A program made the position numbers and the translations under genes. Shown here in pieces: positions 1-10,947 of a stretch of 42,064 bases of DNA; positions within the stretch are counted from its first letter, which is position 1; each line of letters opens with the position of its first letter. Source of the stretch: Cristatella mucedo (taxonomy: Eukaryota > Bryozoa > Phylactolaemata > Cristatellidae); contig WPIO01000460.1 of the NCBI GenBank assembly GCA_009760855.2, positions 1-42,064 on the forward strand. The letters are read 5' to 3'. The notes beneath the pieces were generated by a model that was not told the DNA's origin, made no database searches, and saw only the letters and a program-made list of their open reading frames with translations.

Positions 1-120
1 CTTTCCTGCTGAAAAAAAAATAAACATTTTTTGTGCCTTCGTACAGCCTTCAATTAAGAAAGTAAACATCTCAAATTAGTTGTCAGCCGGCCGACTTAGG
101 AACTAAATGACCAGATAGAA
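1..120 (+). repeat. Module i (unit 1, 5'-truncated)
   Basis: Right part of module i, matching 12502-12617. It begins at ctttcctgctg and runs through a degraded ctaaacttagtgt block (here ctcaaattagttgt, with indels) to gaccagatag. The upstream half and its TA tract lie outside the window. Differences from the other copies look like sequencing error. Confidence 0.8.
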
Positions 121-309
121 AAACAGCAAGAGATAGCCCACAAGCTACATACCTTTCAGTGAGAGGCCGCAAGCGAGAAGCAGCCAGATGAGGACGCCAG
201 CGAGAGACTCGAAAGAGAAGAAACCGCGTCGACTAGCGATTGTGGACGAGCGAACGAGCGCATTATATAGAGGCTAGCGACCGAAACAGGGAGCGAGTAG
301 TGACAGAAG
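121..309. repeat. Short CpG array and second lead-in (unit 1)
   Basis: A few degenerate 14-bp ccgc/agcgag motifs, then the lead-in gtcgactagcgattgtg through agcgaccgaaacaggg, which precedes the TA tract of module ii. It matches 12618-12804. Several bases are inserted relative to that copy. Confidence 0.75.
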
Positions 310-384
310 ATATAATATTGTAATATAGTAGATAAATCTATATTATCTATATTCCATCATATATAATATAGATATATAATACGA
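310..384. repeat. TA-rich tract upstream of module ii (unit 1)
   Basis: Nearly pure A/T sequence (ataatatt, tatattat, atataata steps) between the lead-in and module ii. The same position is TA-rich in every unit but its length and exact steps differ, as expected of a slippage-prone tract. Confidence 0.85.
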
Positions 385-605
385 TAGTAGATAGAACAAG
401 TGATAGAAGCTGGGTAGTTCCTTTAAACCACCTGTCCTTTATCACAAGGGACGTTATCTTTCCTGCTAAAAACAATAACATTTATTTTCTTAACCCTCCG
501 TGAAAAAATACGTCTATATAAGAAAAGGAAATCCTAAACTTAGTGTCAGCTCGACCGACCTATGAACCTAAACGACGGATAGATGCATACGTAAACACGG
601 ATAGA
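385..605 (+). promoter_or_regulatory. Promoter-like module ii (unit 1)
   Basis: Order of conserved elements: agctgg(g)tagttcc, aaaccacct, atcacaaggga, tttcctgctaaaa, TATATAAG (515-522), then ctaaacttagtgtcagctcg starting 20 bp downstream of the TATA start. The elements match modules i and iii, while the bases between them vary. The TATA position and direction suggest transcription to the right with initiation around 545-555. Promoter function is inferred. The module could serve RNA polymerase II or act as a spacer promoter for polymerase I. Minor indels here look like sequencing errors. Confidence 0.4.
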
Positions 606-1367
606 GGCCGCAAGCGTGAGGCCGCCAGAGACAGACCACAACAGCTGCCAGCATACTGTCGGTGGGAGACCGCAAGCGTGAGCTGCCCGCCCGAGAGACT
701 TGTGGAGAGGGCGAGAGGACCGACGGCAGACCGCAAGACCGCCAGCCAGAGACCATGTCACACGAAGTAACCGCCGGTAAGAGACCGCCAGAGTGAGTGA
801 CTTCCTGCGAATGAAATGACCGCCACGAGAGACCGCTAGCGAGCATCCGTTTTAAAGATAAAAGAGACCGCCAGAGAGGGACAGCCCCGCGAATGACCGC
901 TAGCGAGAGACCTAGTGTGCTACGACCGGTACAGATATACCGTTTAGACCGCTAGCGCCAGGCCGCTAGCGAGATACCATGAAAAAGGAACCGCCAGACC
1001 GCCATAATGAGACCGTAGAGAAGAAAAAACGGCCTGCGAGATACTGCAAACGAGAGAGACCGCTAGTGAGGAAACCATAAAGAGAGACTGCCAGACCGCT
1101 AGAGAGAGTCGGGCCCGCGAATGCACCAACTAGCGAGACACTATCGCGCGAGACCGTTTAAAAAGAGAGCTCATGACGGCCATAGCGAGATACCGCAAGC
1201 GAGATACCGAAACAGGGCGAGATACCCGCAAACGAGAGACGCAAACGAGAGACCGCTAGCGAGCCACCGCCAGACAGAGAGATTGCCAGAGACAGACCGC
1301 CAGCTACATACCGCCAGGTTCAAAACCGCCAGTGAGAGACCGCCAGCGAGAGACTGCTGAAGAGAGA
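606..1367. repeat. 14-bp CpG-rich array between modules ii and iii (unit 1)
   Basis: Degenerate tandem array built on a 14-bp step such as gagagaccgctagc, with variants ccgccagc, ccgcaagc and ccgcaaac, and gagatacc in place of gagagacc. It matches 13086-13780 but has extra indels. CpG is kept in most monomers. No credible gene: stop-free frames here change between units. Confidence 0.88.
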
Positions 1368-1454
1368 CCGCCGTAGACTAGCGATAGCGACTAGCGACAA
1401 GCGACTTTACACAGACGATCGACCTGATATAGGAGCGAGGAAACAGGAAAAAAA
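1368..1454. repeat. Third lead-in (unit 1)
   Basis: The gtagactagcgatagcgac motif, then a tttacacagacg segment and gagcgaggaaacagg, matching 13781-13865. This non-array element always separates the CpG array from the TA tract of module iii. Confidence 0.8.
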
Positions 1455-1502
1455 ACATTATATAATATATGAATTTTACAGATATATATATATATATATC
1501 TT
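1455..1502. repeat. TA-rich tract upstream of module iii (unit 1)
   Basis: Begins attatataatatatg, then gaattttacag, then a (TA)n run. The pure TA run is shorter here than in units 2-4, showing length polymorphism or assembly error. Confidence 0.85.
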
Positions 1503-1727
1503 AGAAGATAGAGCAAGAGATAGAAGCTCGTAGTTCCTTCAAACCACCGTTATCAACAACCACAGTCACAAGGAAAATATCTCCCCTGCTAAAAGAAAAA
1601 TAGACACACATTTTTAAACGTTCAATCATGAAAAGTACGACTATATAAGATAATGAAATACTAAACTTAGTGTAAGCTCGGCCTGACTAATGTTCCTGAA
1701 TGACAATGCACGTAAAACACAGACAGA
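1503..1727 (+). promoter_or_regulatory. Promoter-like module iii (unit 1)
   Basis: Same element order as module ii: gtagttccttcaaacc, cacaaggaaa, ctgctaaaag, TATATAAG (1642-1649), then the ctaaacttagtgtaagctcg block. It carries an extra stretch (aacaaccacag) before the cacaagg element that module ii lacks. It points right, toward a CpG array and then the GA arrays. The promoter role is inferred from element conservation only. Confidence 0.4.
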
Positions 1728-2205
1728 GCCGCCAGACCGAAAGAGACCGCCAGACCAGCTACATAGTGACTGACAGTGAGAGACGCCAGCGAGCGGCCGC
1801 CAGAATGCTACTGAGAGACCGACGCACGCGAGAGACCGCCAGCCAAAAGCCAGCTAAAGAGTAACCGCCGGTAAGAGAAGCGCCAGAGAGTGACGGCCCG
1901 CGAATGACAGCCACTTGGGAGACCGCTAGCGAGAGACCGTTAAGAGAGTTAGGTATCGCCAGACCCATAGCGAAGGACCGTGAAAAAAGTGACGCCGCCA
2001 GAGTTGAGACCACCAGCGAGTAACCGTGTGAAAGTGAGCATCAGAGAAAGATGGTCCGCGAATGACCGCTAGCGAGAAGTAGCTACAAACGAGCCCGCTG
2101 GGACCGCTGGCGCCGGGCCTCTAGTGAGAACGAGTGACCGCAACACAGATATTGCCAGAGACTGTGCGCCAGCTACATACCGCTAGTGAGATGACTGCAG
2201 AAGGA
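1728..2205. repeat. 14-bp CpG-rich array after module iii (unit 1)
   Basis: Degenerate gaccgcc/gctagcgag monomers, matching 14142-14600. Contains recognisable singletons such as gaatgctactgagag and ggcgccgggcc that recur in the same place in every unit. Confidence 0.85.
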
Positions 2206-2310
2206 CAGACCGCCGCCGGGGGCGTTAGCAGACTTAATAGGGACGAGCGAACCTGAGAATGAGGAAGAAAGAGGCAGGAATAGATATATTATGTAAATTG
2301 ATTGAAGAAA
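2206..2310. repeat. Fourth lead-in without a promoter module (unit 1)
   Basis: Contains ggcgttagc, gacttaatagggacgagcga and then a short AT stretch (atattatgtaaattg) that passes straight into gaacgcgaga repeats. It resembles the other lead-ins but no TATA module follows. Confidence 0.75.
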
Positions 2311-3487
2311 GAACGCGAGAGAACGCGCGAGAGACGAGGAGGAGACGGAGAACGAGAAAGAACTAGAGAGAACGAGAAAGAACGCTATAGACGGAAAGAA
2401 GTTAGAAACGACCGAGCTAGAGTTAGGAGGAAACTCGAGAGGAACTAGAGGCTCGATAAGGCTAGATTTAGAGAGCTAGAGAGAGAGATAGAGTTAGAGA
2501 GCTAGAGTTAGAGAGCTAGAGTTAGAGAGCTAGAGTTAGAGAGCGAGAGTTAGAGAGCGAGAGTTAGAAGAGAGCTAGAGATTAGAGAGCTAGAGTTTAG
2601 AGAGCTAGAGTTAGAGAGCTAGAGTTAGAGAGCTAGAGTAGAGAGAGCTAAAGTTAGAAAGCTAGAGTTAGAGCTAGAGTTAAGACGAGAGCTAAGAGTT
2701 AGAGTAACGAGCTAGATTTAGAGAGCTAGAGTTAGAGAGTAGAGTTAGAGAGCTAGTTTAGAGAACGAGAGAGAACGAGAGCTAGAGTTAGAGAGCTAGA
2801 GTTAGAGAGCTAGAGTTAGAGAACGAGACTAACGAGAGAGAGCTAGAGTTAGAGAGCTAGAGTTAGAGAGCTAGAGTTAGATTGAGCTAGAGTTAGACGA
2901 GATCTAGAGTTAGAGAGCTAGAGTTAGAGAGCTAGAGTTAGAGAGCTAGAGTTAGAGAGATAGAGCTAGAGCTAAGTTAGAGAGCTAGAGTTAGAGAGCT
3001 AGAGTTAGAGAGCTAGAGAGAGAGAGTTAGAGCGAGAGCTTGAGAGAGAGCGAGAGAGAGAGAGCGAGAGCTAGAGTTAGAGAGAGCTAGAGTTAGAGAG
3101 AGGCTAGAGTTAGAGAGCTAAGAGTTTAGAGCTAGAGTTTAGAGAGCTAGAGTTAGAGAGCTAGAGTTAGAGAGCTAGAGTTAGAGAGCTAGAGCTAGAG
3201 AGCTAGAGTTAGAGAGCTAGAGTTAGAGAGCTAGAGTTAGAGAGCTAGAGTTAGAGAGCTAGAGTTAGAGAGCTAGAGAGAGATAGAGTTAGAGCTTAGA
3301 GAGTAGAGAGAGCTAGAGTTAGAGAGCTAGAGGAGAACTAGAGGGCTAGAAGGTTGTTAGCGAGCTAGAGAGAACGTAGGTTAGAGGACGAGATTTAGAG
3401 AGGGAGAACGAGAGAGGAGACAAGAGAGCTAGAGTTAGAGAGAGAGAGCTAGAAGGAGTTAGAACGAAGCTAGAGTTTAGAGAGCTC
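2311..3487. repeat. Indel-rich 10-mer and 14-mer GA array (unit 1)
   Basis: Starts with gaacgcgaga-type 10-mers, then about 1 kb of the ctagagttagagag 14-mer with many one-base insertions and losses. The matching array in unit 2 is only ~120 bp, so the locus is either expanded here or represents several arrays. The irregularity suggests uncorrected reads rather than old sequence decay, because arrays of the same family further right are perfect. Confidence 0.85.
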
Positions 3488-3497
3488 TCTAACTCTA
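3471..3497. repeat. P1-type inverted 14-mer (unit 1, imperfect)
   Basis: The left arm is tagagttagagag with one extra t, and the right arm is its reverse complement ctctctaactcta (3485-3497). It is followed by acgagatgttacgag, as at the other P1 sites. Confidence 0.8.
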
Positions 3498-4356
3498 CGA
3501 GATGTTACGAGATGTAACGAGATGTAACGAGATGAGTGTAACGAGAGTAACGAGATAGGAATCAGATAGAACGAGGCTAGAAAAGAGAAAGAACGAGATA
3601 GAACGAGAGTTAGAGACGAGACGTTAGAACGAGAGTGAGAGAACGAGAGTTACAAGACTAGAGAGAACGAGAGAGAGAACGAGAGAGAACGGAGAGAAAC
3701 GAGAGAGAGAACGAGCAAGAAGAGAGAGAGCTCTCTAACTTCTAGAGAGACGAGAGAGAACGAGAGAGAGAGAGCTAGCTCATGAAACGAGATAGAACGA
3801 GAACGACGAGAGATGAAACGAGATGAAAACGAGAGAAGAGAGAAACGAGATAGACGAGGGTCGAAGAGTAGAGATAGACGAGAGTAGAACGAGAAAGAGA
3901 AAGAACCGAGATAGAACGAGAGAGAGACGAGAGACGAGAACGAGAGAGAGAACGAGAGACAACGAGAGAACGAGAGAGAACGAGAGATGAGAAGAATGAA
4001 GAAACGAGAGAACGAGTAAGAACGAGAGAGAGCTCTCTAACTCTACGAGATAGAACGAGACGAAATGACATGAAACGAGATGGAACGAGATTGAACGAGA
4101 TGGAACGAATGATTAAACGACTCTACAGGAAACGATAGAACGAGAACGAGATAGAACGAGATGGAGAGAGAGAATGAGACGAGAGACGAGAACGAAAAGA
4201 GAACGAGAGAGAACGAGAAAGATAGAACGAAAGAGAACGAGAGGAGAACGAGAGAGAACGAGAGAGAACGAGAGAGAACGAGAGAGACGAGAGAAGAGAA
4301 GAGAACGAGAGAGAGAGCGAGAGAGATAGAAAGAGAGAGAGCTAGACTTAGAGAGC
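3498..4356. repeat. 10-bp GA arrays between inverted sites (unit 1, first set)
   Basis: Tandem acgagatgta, then acgagagaga and acgagataga 10-mers with frequent small indels. A lone inverted element ctctctaactcta lies at 4033-4045 (P2 type), followed by acgagatagaacgagacg. A damaged one lies near 3731. Confidence 0.85.
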
Positions 4357-4382
4357 TAGAGTTAGAGAGCTCTCTAACTCTA
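4357..4382. repeat. Perfect 26-bp palindrome, P3 type (unit 1)
   Basis: Arm tagagttagagag directly joined to its exact reverse complement with no spacer. The left arm is one monomer of the 14-mer array. It is followed by acgagatggaacgagatgg, which defines the P3 class. Confidence 0.95.
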
Positions 4383-5221
4383 CGAGATGGAACGAGATGG
4401 AACGATATGGAACGAGATGAAACGAGATGAAATGAGATGTGGAACGAAATGAAACGAGATGGAACGATATAGAACGAGATTGAGCGAGGTAGAACGAGAT
4501 GGAACGAGATGAAACGAGATGAAACGAGATGAAATGAGATGGAACGAGATGAAACGAGATAGAACGAGAACGAGATAGAACAGGAGAGAACGAGATAGGA
4601 CAGGAGAGAACGAGATAGAACGAGAGAGAACGAGAGTTAGAGAGAGAGCAAGAGAGTGAGAGAGAGAAACGGGAGATAGAGTGAGAAGAGACAGAGAGAC
4701 AGAGAGACAGAGAACGAGGGAGACAGAGAACGAAAGAGAGCGACAGAGCGAGAGAGAGCGAGATCGAGAGAGAACGAGAGAGAACGAGAGAACGAGAAAA
4801 CGAGAGGACGAGAGAAAACGAAAGAACGAGAGAGTACGAGAGATAACGAGAGAGAACGAGATCGAACGAGATCGAACGAGATCGAACGAGATGAACGAGA
4901 TGAACGAGATGAAAACGAGAGAGAAAACGAGAGAGAACGAGAGAACGAGAGAACGAGAGAACGAGAAAACGAGAGGACGAGAGAAAACGAAAGAACGAGA
5001 GAGTACGAGAGATAACGAGAGAGAACGAGAGAGAACGAGAGAGAACGAGAGAGAACGAGAGAGAACGAGATCGAACGAGAGAGAACGAGAGAGAACGAGA
5101 TCGATTGAGATCGATTGAGATCGAACGAGATCGAGCGAGATGAACGAGATGTAACGAGATGGAGCGAGATAAAAAACGAGAGAGAGGACGAGATGGAACG
5201 AGATAAAACGAGAGAACAAGA
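4383..5221. repeat. 10-bp GA arrays (unit 1, second set)
   Basis: Mostly acgagatgga/acgagatgaa, then a marker segment around 4590-4740 (aacaggagagaacg, gacagagagacagag), then acgagagaga and a run of acgagatcga and acgagatga steps (4859-4910, 5095-5150) ending at gataaaacgagagaac. One CpG sits in nearly every 10-bp step. Confidence 0.9.
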
Positions 5222-5390
5222 GACCGAGAGAGCTAGAGTTAGCGAGAGAGTTAGAGTTGGAGAGAGAGAGCGAGAGCTAGAGTTAGAGAGAGAAAGCGAG
5301 AGCTAAAGTTGGATAGAGAGAGAGCGAGAGCTAGAGTTGGAGAGAGAGAGAGAGAGAGCGAGAGCTAGAGTTGGAGAGAGAGCTAGCGCT
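5222..5390. repeat. S block: ctagagttgg transition repeat (unit 1)
   Basis: Starts with accgagagagctagag, then imperfect steps of ctagagttggagagag with gcgagag spacers. It lies immediately before a 14-mer array in every unit and marks the start of the next sub-block. Confidence 0.85.
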
Positions 5391-5507
5391 AGAGTTAGAG
5401 AGCTAGAGTTAGAGAGCTAGAGTTAGAGAGCTAGAGTTAGAGAGCTAGAGTTAGAGAGCTAGAGTTAGAGAGCTAGAGTTAGAGAGCTAGAGTTAGAGAG
5501 CTAGAGT
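5391..5507. repeat. 14-mer array ctagagttagagag (unit 1)
   Basis: About eight perfect head-to-tail copies of the 14-mer, ending in ctagagtagaacgag where the 10-mer array takes over. Confidence 0.95.
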
Positions 5508-5602
5508 AGAACGAGAGAGAACGAGAGAGAACGAGAGAGAACGAGAGAGAACGAGAGAGAACGAGAGAGAACGAGAGAGAACGAGAGAGAACGAGAGAGA
5601 AC

Positions 5603-5635
<33 letters not shown>

Positions 5636-5679
5636 CAAGAGAGCTAGAGTAGAGAGAGAGAGAGCTAAAGTTAGAAAGC
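5508..5679. repeat. acgagagaga 10-mer array and (GA)n (unit 1)
   Basis: About ten perfect acgagagaga copies, then pure (GA)n, then gctaaagttagaaag, a variant 14-mer leading into the palindrome. Confidence 0.92.
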
Positions 5680-5705
5680 TAGAGTTAGAGAGCTCTCTAA
5701 CTCTA
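5680..5705. repeat. Perfect 26-bp palindrome, P1 type (unit 1)
   Basis: Same two 13-base arms as at 4357-4382, followed by the P1 signature acgagatgttacgag and then acgagatgta copies. Confidence 0.95.
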
Positions 5706-6250
5706 CGAGATGTTACGAGATGTAACGAGATGTAACGAGATGTAACGAGATAGAATCAGATAGAACGAGATAGAGAAAGAACGAGATAGAACGAGATAGA
5801 ACGAGAGAGAACGAGAGAGAACGAGAGACAACGAGAGAAAACAAGAGAGAATGAGAAAACGAGAGGAGAGAACGAGAAAGAACGAGAGAGAGCTCTCTAA
5901 CTCTACGAGATAGAACGAGACGAAATGACATGAAACGAGATGGAACGAGATGAAACGAGATAGAACGAGATAGAACGAGAACGAGATAGAACGAGATGGA
6001 GAGAGAACGAGAAAACGAGAGAACGAGAGAGAACGAAAGAGAACGAGAGAGAACGAGACAGAACGAGAGAGAACGAGAGAGAACGAGAGAGAACGAGAGA
6101 GAATGAGAGAGAACGAGAGAGAATGAGTGAGAACGAGAGAGAACGAGAGAGAACGAGAGAACGAGAGAGAACGAGAGAGAACGAGAGAGAACGAGAGAGA
6201 ACGAGAGAGAGAGCTAGAGTTAGAAAGAGAGAGAGCTAGACTTAGAGAGC
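5706..6250. repeat. 10-bp GA arrays between P1 and P3 (unit 1)
   Basis: acgagatgta, acgagataga and acgagagaga copies. The single inverted element (P2) is at 5893-5905 with no left arm. Variants such as acaagaga and atgagaga are single-base changes at the CpG. Confidence 0.9.
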
Positions 6251-6276
6251 TAGAGTTAGAGAGCTCTCTAACTCTA
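6251..6276. repeat. Perfect 26-bp palindrome, P3 type (unit 1)
   Basis: Identical arms, followed by acgagatggaacgagatgg. It lies 1894 bp after the previous P3, which gives the length of the internal sub-block. Confidence 0.95.
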
Positions 6277-6660
6277 CGAGATGGAACGAGATGGAACGAG
6301 ATGAAACGAGATGAAATGAGATGGAACGAGATGAAACGAGATGGAACGATATAGAACGAGATAGATTGAGGTAGAACGAGATGGAACGAGATGAAACGAG
6401 ATGAAACGAGATGAAATGAGATGGAACGAGATGAAACGAGATAGAACGAGAACGAGATAGAACAGGAGAGAACGAGATAGGACAGGAGAGAACGAGATAG
6501 AACGAGAGAGAACGAGAGTTAGAGAGAGAGCAAGAGAGTGAGAGAGAGAAACGGGAGATAGAGTGAGAAGAGACAGAGAGACAGAGAGACAGAGAACGAG
6601 GGAGACAGAGAACGAAAGAGAGCGACAGAGCGAGAGAGAGCGAGATAGAACGAGATAGAA
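6277..6660. repeat. acgagatgga 10-mers and marker segment (unit 1)
   Basis: Ends the GA-array domain. Contains the aacaggagagaacg / gacagagagacagag marker also seen near 4600-4740, 17620-17770 and 29640-29760, then joins complex GA at cgggagttat. Confidence 0.9.
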
Positions 6661-6815
6661 CGGGAGTTATAGAGAGAGCAAGAGAGTGAGAGAAACGGGA
6701 GTTAGAGAGAGTGAGAAAAGCGAGAGAGAACGATCGACAATGAAATTAAGAGTGAGAGAGGTTAGGAGCAACAGAAAGCGAGAGAGATAGAGAACGAAAG
6801 CAAGAGCGCGAGAGC

Positions 6816-6849
<34 letters not shown>

Positions 6850-7384
6850 GCGAGAGAGCAAGTGAGAAGTAGAGTGCGAGGGAGCAAGAGAGTGACAAAG
6901 AAAGAAATTGACAGAGAGCGAGTGATAGAGAGCGAGTAAGAGAGAGCGAGTTAGCGAGTGCGTAGGAGCAAGAGAGAGAGCGAGAGAGCAAGAGAGAGAC
7001 CGCGAAAAAGAGAGAAAGCGAGAGATCAAAAAAGATAGTGAGATATAGTTAGATAGAGAGAGAGTGAGTGGGGAGCGACCGACAGAGCGAGAGCGTTGCG
7101 AGAGTAAACGGGGGGAGAAGAGAGAGAGAGAGAGCAAGAGGTTGCAAAAGCGAAAGAGCGAGAGAGAGAGCAAGAATGAGTGAGAGCCAGAGAAAGAGAG
7201 CGAGAAAGAGAGCGGGGAGAGAAAGCGAGAGAGAAAGTGAGAGAAAGTGAGTAAAGTAAGCCTAGTGATAGAGAGTGAGAGAGAGAGTAAGCGAGAGTGT
7301 AAGAGAGAAAGTGGGACAGAGAAAGCGAGAGAGAATGAGCGAAAGAGATAAAGAGAGCGAGAGGTAGGGAGCAAAAGAAAAAGG

Positions 7385-7423
<39 letters not shown>

Positions 7424-7829
7424 TGAAAGAGAGCGAAAGATAGAGCGATGGAGATAGAGAGAGCGTGAAAGGACGAGTGAGAGTGAACGAGTAAGAAAGA
7501 GCGACCAAGGTAAAGAGAACGAGAGAGAGAGGGAGATAAAGGGAGAGCGAAAGAGAAAAAGAAAGCGGGAAAGAGAGAGAGAAAGAGCGAGAGCTAGAGA
7601 CAGAGAGAGAGAGAGAGCGAAAGCGAGACTGAAGGAGATAGGGCAAGAGAGATAGAGAGAAAGAGAGATATAGAGAAAGAAGAGATAGAGATAGAGAAGA
7701 AGAAGATAAAGAAAGAGATAGAGAAAGAAGAGATAGAGAAAGAAGAGATAGAGAGAAAAAGCGAGAGAGACCTAGAGAGTAAGAGAGCGAAAGAGAGAGC
7801 GAGTGAGAGAGCCAGCGAGTTAGAGAGAC

Positions 7830-7870
<41 letters not shown>

Positions 7871-8385
7871 AAGAAAGAGAGAGCAAGAAAGAGAAAGCGA
7901 GACAGAAAGCGAAAGAGAAAGCAAGAGCGTTGGAGAGCGAGAGAGAGCGAATGCAAGGGCGGGACAGCAAGAGAGAGTAAGAAAGAGAGAGCGAGAGACT
8001 AGGCGAGATGCAGAGAAACAGAGAGAAAGCAAGAGAGAGTAAGTGAGAGTGAGTAGTAGAGAGCGAGTGTGCAAACGCGAGCGAGAGAGAGCGAAAGAAT
8101 GCGAGAGTGAGCGAGATAGCGAGACAGAGAGATCGACAGCGACTGAGAGGGCCAGTGAGAGAGTAACAGAGAGAGCAAGATAGAGAGAGAGACCGAGAAA
8201 TAGAGCGGAAGGGAGAGATATAATATAGCAAGAGAGACAGAAAGAGAGAACAAGAAAAAGAGAGGAAGAGAGAGAGATTAAGAGCCAGATGAAGCGAGGG
8301 AGAGAAAGAGCGAAATTAAGAGCGAGAGAGTAAGCGAGAGCGAGAGCCAGAGAGAGAAAAATAGAGTGAGACGAGCAAGAGAGAG

Positions 8386-8423
<38 letters not shown>

Positions 8424-8782
8424 GGAGTAATAGAGAGAAAAAGAGAGAGAGTGAGATTTAGAGAGAGCGAGTAAAAGAGAGTGAGTAAGAGAGAGCGAAT
8501 CAGGCAGAGCTTGAGAGCAAGAGAGAGTGAGAGAGCGACAGAAAGCGGGACATAGCGAGAGAGCAACAGAGAGCGCGCGAAAGAGAGAAAGCGCGAGAGA
8601 GTGAGCGAGATAGAGAGAGACAGAGACAGAGAGAGAGAGAGTGAGAGAGAGAGTGAGATATCGCTTCATAGAGAGCAAGAGAAAGCGAGCGAGAGAGCGA
8701 GAGCACGGTGAACGGAAGAAAGAGAGTGAGAAAGAGCGAGAGGAAGCAAGAGAGATAGAGAGTGCAAGAAAGAGAGAGAGTG

Positions 8783-8818
<36 letters not shown>

Positions 8819-9139
8819 CGAGAGAGAGAGCGGGAGAGAGAGCGAGAGAAAGTGAGAGAAAGAGAGTAAAGGAGACCGAGAGAGAAAGAGCAGAGAGAGT
8901 AAGCGAGAGAGAGAGAGAGAAAGTGAGACAGAGAAAGCGAAAGTGAGCGAGAGAGATAGAGGGAGCAAAAGGGAGAGAGAGAGAAAGACGGTAAGCGAAA
9001 GCGAGAGAGAGAGATTGCGATAGAGAGCGAAAGTTAGAGCGAGAGAGAGCGAGAGAGAGGAAGCAAGAGCGAGAGAACGAGTAGGATAGAGCAAGCGAGT
9101 GAAAGAATGCCAATTTTAAGAGAACGAGAGAGATAAAGC

Positions 9140-9190
<51 letters not shown>

Positions 9191-10108
9191 CGAAAGCAAG
9201 AGCAATAGAGAAGAAGCGAGAGACTGAGTGATATAGAGAGAAACAGAGAGACAGAGATCAAGAGAGTGAGAGACAGTGAAATATAGCTAGATAGAGAGCG
9301 AGCTAGAGAGTGCGAGCGAGAGAGAGCCAGAGCTTTGCGAGAGTGAGCGGGAGAAAGAGAGAGTGAGAAAGAGCGAGAGAGAGGAAGCAAGAGCGAGAGA
9401 AAGCGAGAGATATAGAGAGAGCAAGAGTTGTGAGTGAGCGAACCAGAGAAAGAGATCGGGGAGAGAGAGCAAATGAGAACGTGAGAATAAGAGAGTAAAG
9501 GAGAGCCAGTGATAGAGAGCAAGCGAGAAAGTAAGCGAGTGTCCGAGAGGAATTGAGACAGAGGAAGCGAGAGAGAGTGAGCATTAGAGATAGAGCGAGA
9601 TAGAGCGAGCGAGAGCTAGGGAGCAAAAGAGAGAGAGCGACAGATAGAGCAAGAGATAGGCAGACAGAGACAACTTGAGTGTGAGGGAGCAAGAGAGAGA
9701 AACAGAGTAGGAGAGCGAGTGATCGAGAGCGAGTAAGAGTGAGCGAGTTGAAGGAGAGCGTGAGAGCAAGAGAGAGCAATAGAGCGAGGGAGAGCGGGAG
9801 AAAGCGAGAGAGCAAGACAGAGAGCGCGAAAGAGAGAGCGAGCGAGAGACAGAGCAACGGAGAGAGGGTACGGGAGAGCAAGAGCAGGAGAAAGAGAAAC
9901 GTGACCAAGGGCGTAAGTATAAGCAAGAGAGGGAGAGGTCGAGAGAGTGAGAGCAGGATCGAGAGCGACTGAGCGAGAACGACAAAAAGAGCGAGAACCA
10001 GAGAGAGATAGAGGCCTAGAAACGGAGAGAAAGAGCGAGCGAGAGCGACAGAGAGGAAGACCGAGAGGAGAGAGAGAGCGAGACAGAAAGACAGAGATAG
10101 TGACAGCG
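6661..10108. repeat. Complex GA region (unit 1)
   Basis: About 3.45 kb of purine-rich sequence made of gcgaga, gcaaga, gtgaga and aagaga steps with short pure (GA)n runs near 7387-7420, 7836-7868, 8391-8420, 8780-8816 and 9147-9180. It is not a simple tandem repeat: most of it aligns one to one with 17815-21257 and 29815-33263. Diverged internal similarities exist, for example around 7042-7110, 8655-8715 and 9279-9350. Long stop-free frames on both strands encode only Arg/Glu or Ser/Leu runs. I see no gene here. Confidence 0.85.
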
Positions 10109-10836
10109 AGAGAGAGAGAGAGCGAGAGCGAGAGCAAAAGAGCGAACGGGGGGAGAGAAGAGAGGAGACAGAAAAAACTAGAGAGAGACAGATAGAGCAC
10201 GAAAGAAAGCAAGAGAGAGAAAGCAAGCGAGAGTGAGAGAGCGAGAGAAAGCGAGAGACAGCGAGAGAGACAGAGTTTTAGAGAGCCGGTGACAGATAGA
10301 AAGCGCAAAAGAATGTGAGATCGCGCGAGAGTGAGAGAGAGAATGAGAGTCAGAGGAAGAGAAAGCGAGAGACAAAGGGAGCGAGAGAGCAAGCAAAAGA
10401 GCAAGCGAGAGAGGGCGAGAAAAGATAGTGAGAGAGAGAGAGAGAACGAGTGAGAAAGAGAGCGAGAAAGAAAACAAGTGAGAGACAGCAAAATAGAGCG
10501 AAAAAGAAAACGGAAAAAGAGCTAGGGTGAGAGAGCGAGAGCAAGAGAAAATGAGCCTGCAAGAAAGCGAGAGTGCAAGAGAGAGAGAGCAAGAGAGAGG
10601 AAGCGAGAGAAAGAGGGAGAGCGAGCGGGAGAGAGACAGCGCTAGAGAGACGGAGAGAGAGAGAGAGCGATAGTAAAAAAGTTAGCGAGCGCGAAAGATA
10701 TTGCGAGTTCGCGAAATGCGGAGCTAGTGAGAGAGAGAGAAAGCGAGTGGGAAAGCGAGTGGGAAAGCGAGAGAATGAGAGGGCGAGAGAGCGAGAGAGT
10801 AGGAGTGAGAGAGAGAGTGAGATACAGTGAGTAAAA
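10109..10836. repeat. D block, single and 3'-truncated (unit 1)
   Basis: Starts in (GA)n followed by gagcaaaagagcgaacgg. Contains the island gcgaaagatattgcgag (within 10681-10730) and two copies of gcgagtgggaaa (10743-10766). It stops at gatacagtgagtaa, where the D blocks of units 2 and 3 continue with tagaaggcgag. Confidence 0.85.
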
Positions 10837-10947
10837 GAGAAAAAGGAGTAGCGGGAGCGAATAAAAGAGAGCGAGTGAGGTTACAAGTGAGTGGAAGAGA
10901 GCAGGAGAGGGCGAGATGGTAAGAACGAGAAAAACAGAGTGCGGGAA
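10837..10947. repeat. Deletion junction and flank to AT-rich segment (unit 1)
   Basis: Continues as aagagaaaaaggagtagcgg, which in units 2 and 3 lies ~1.14 kb further on after a second D block and a tail. The short shared aagag-like sequence at the breakpoint suggests deletion by recombination between similar bases. Confidence 0.8.
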
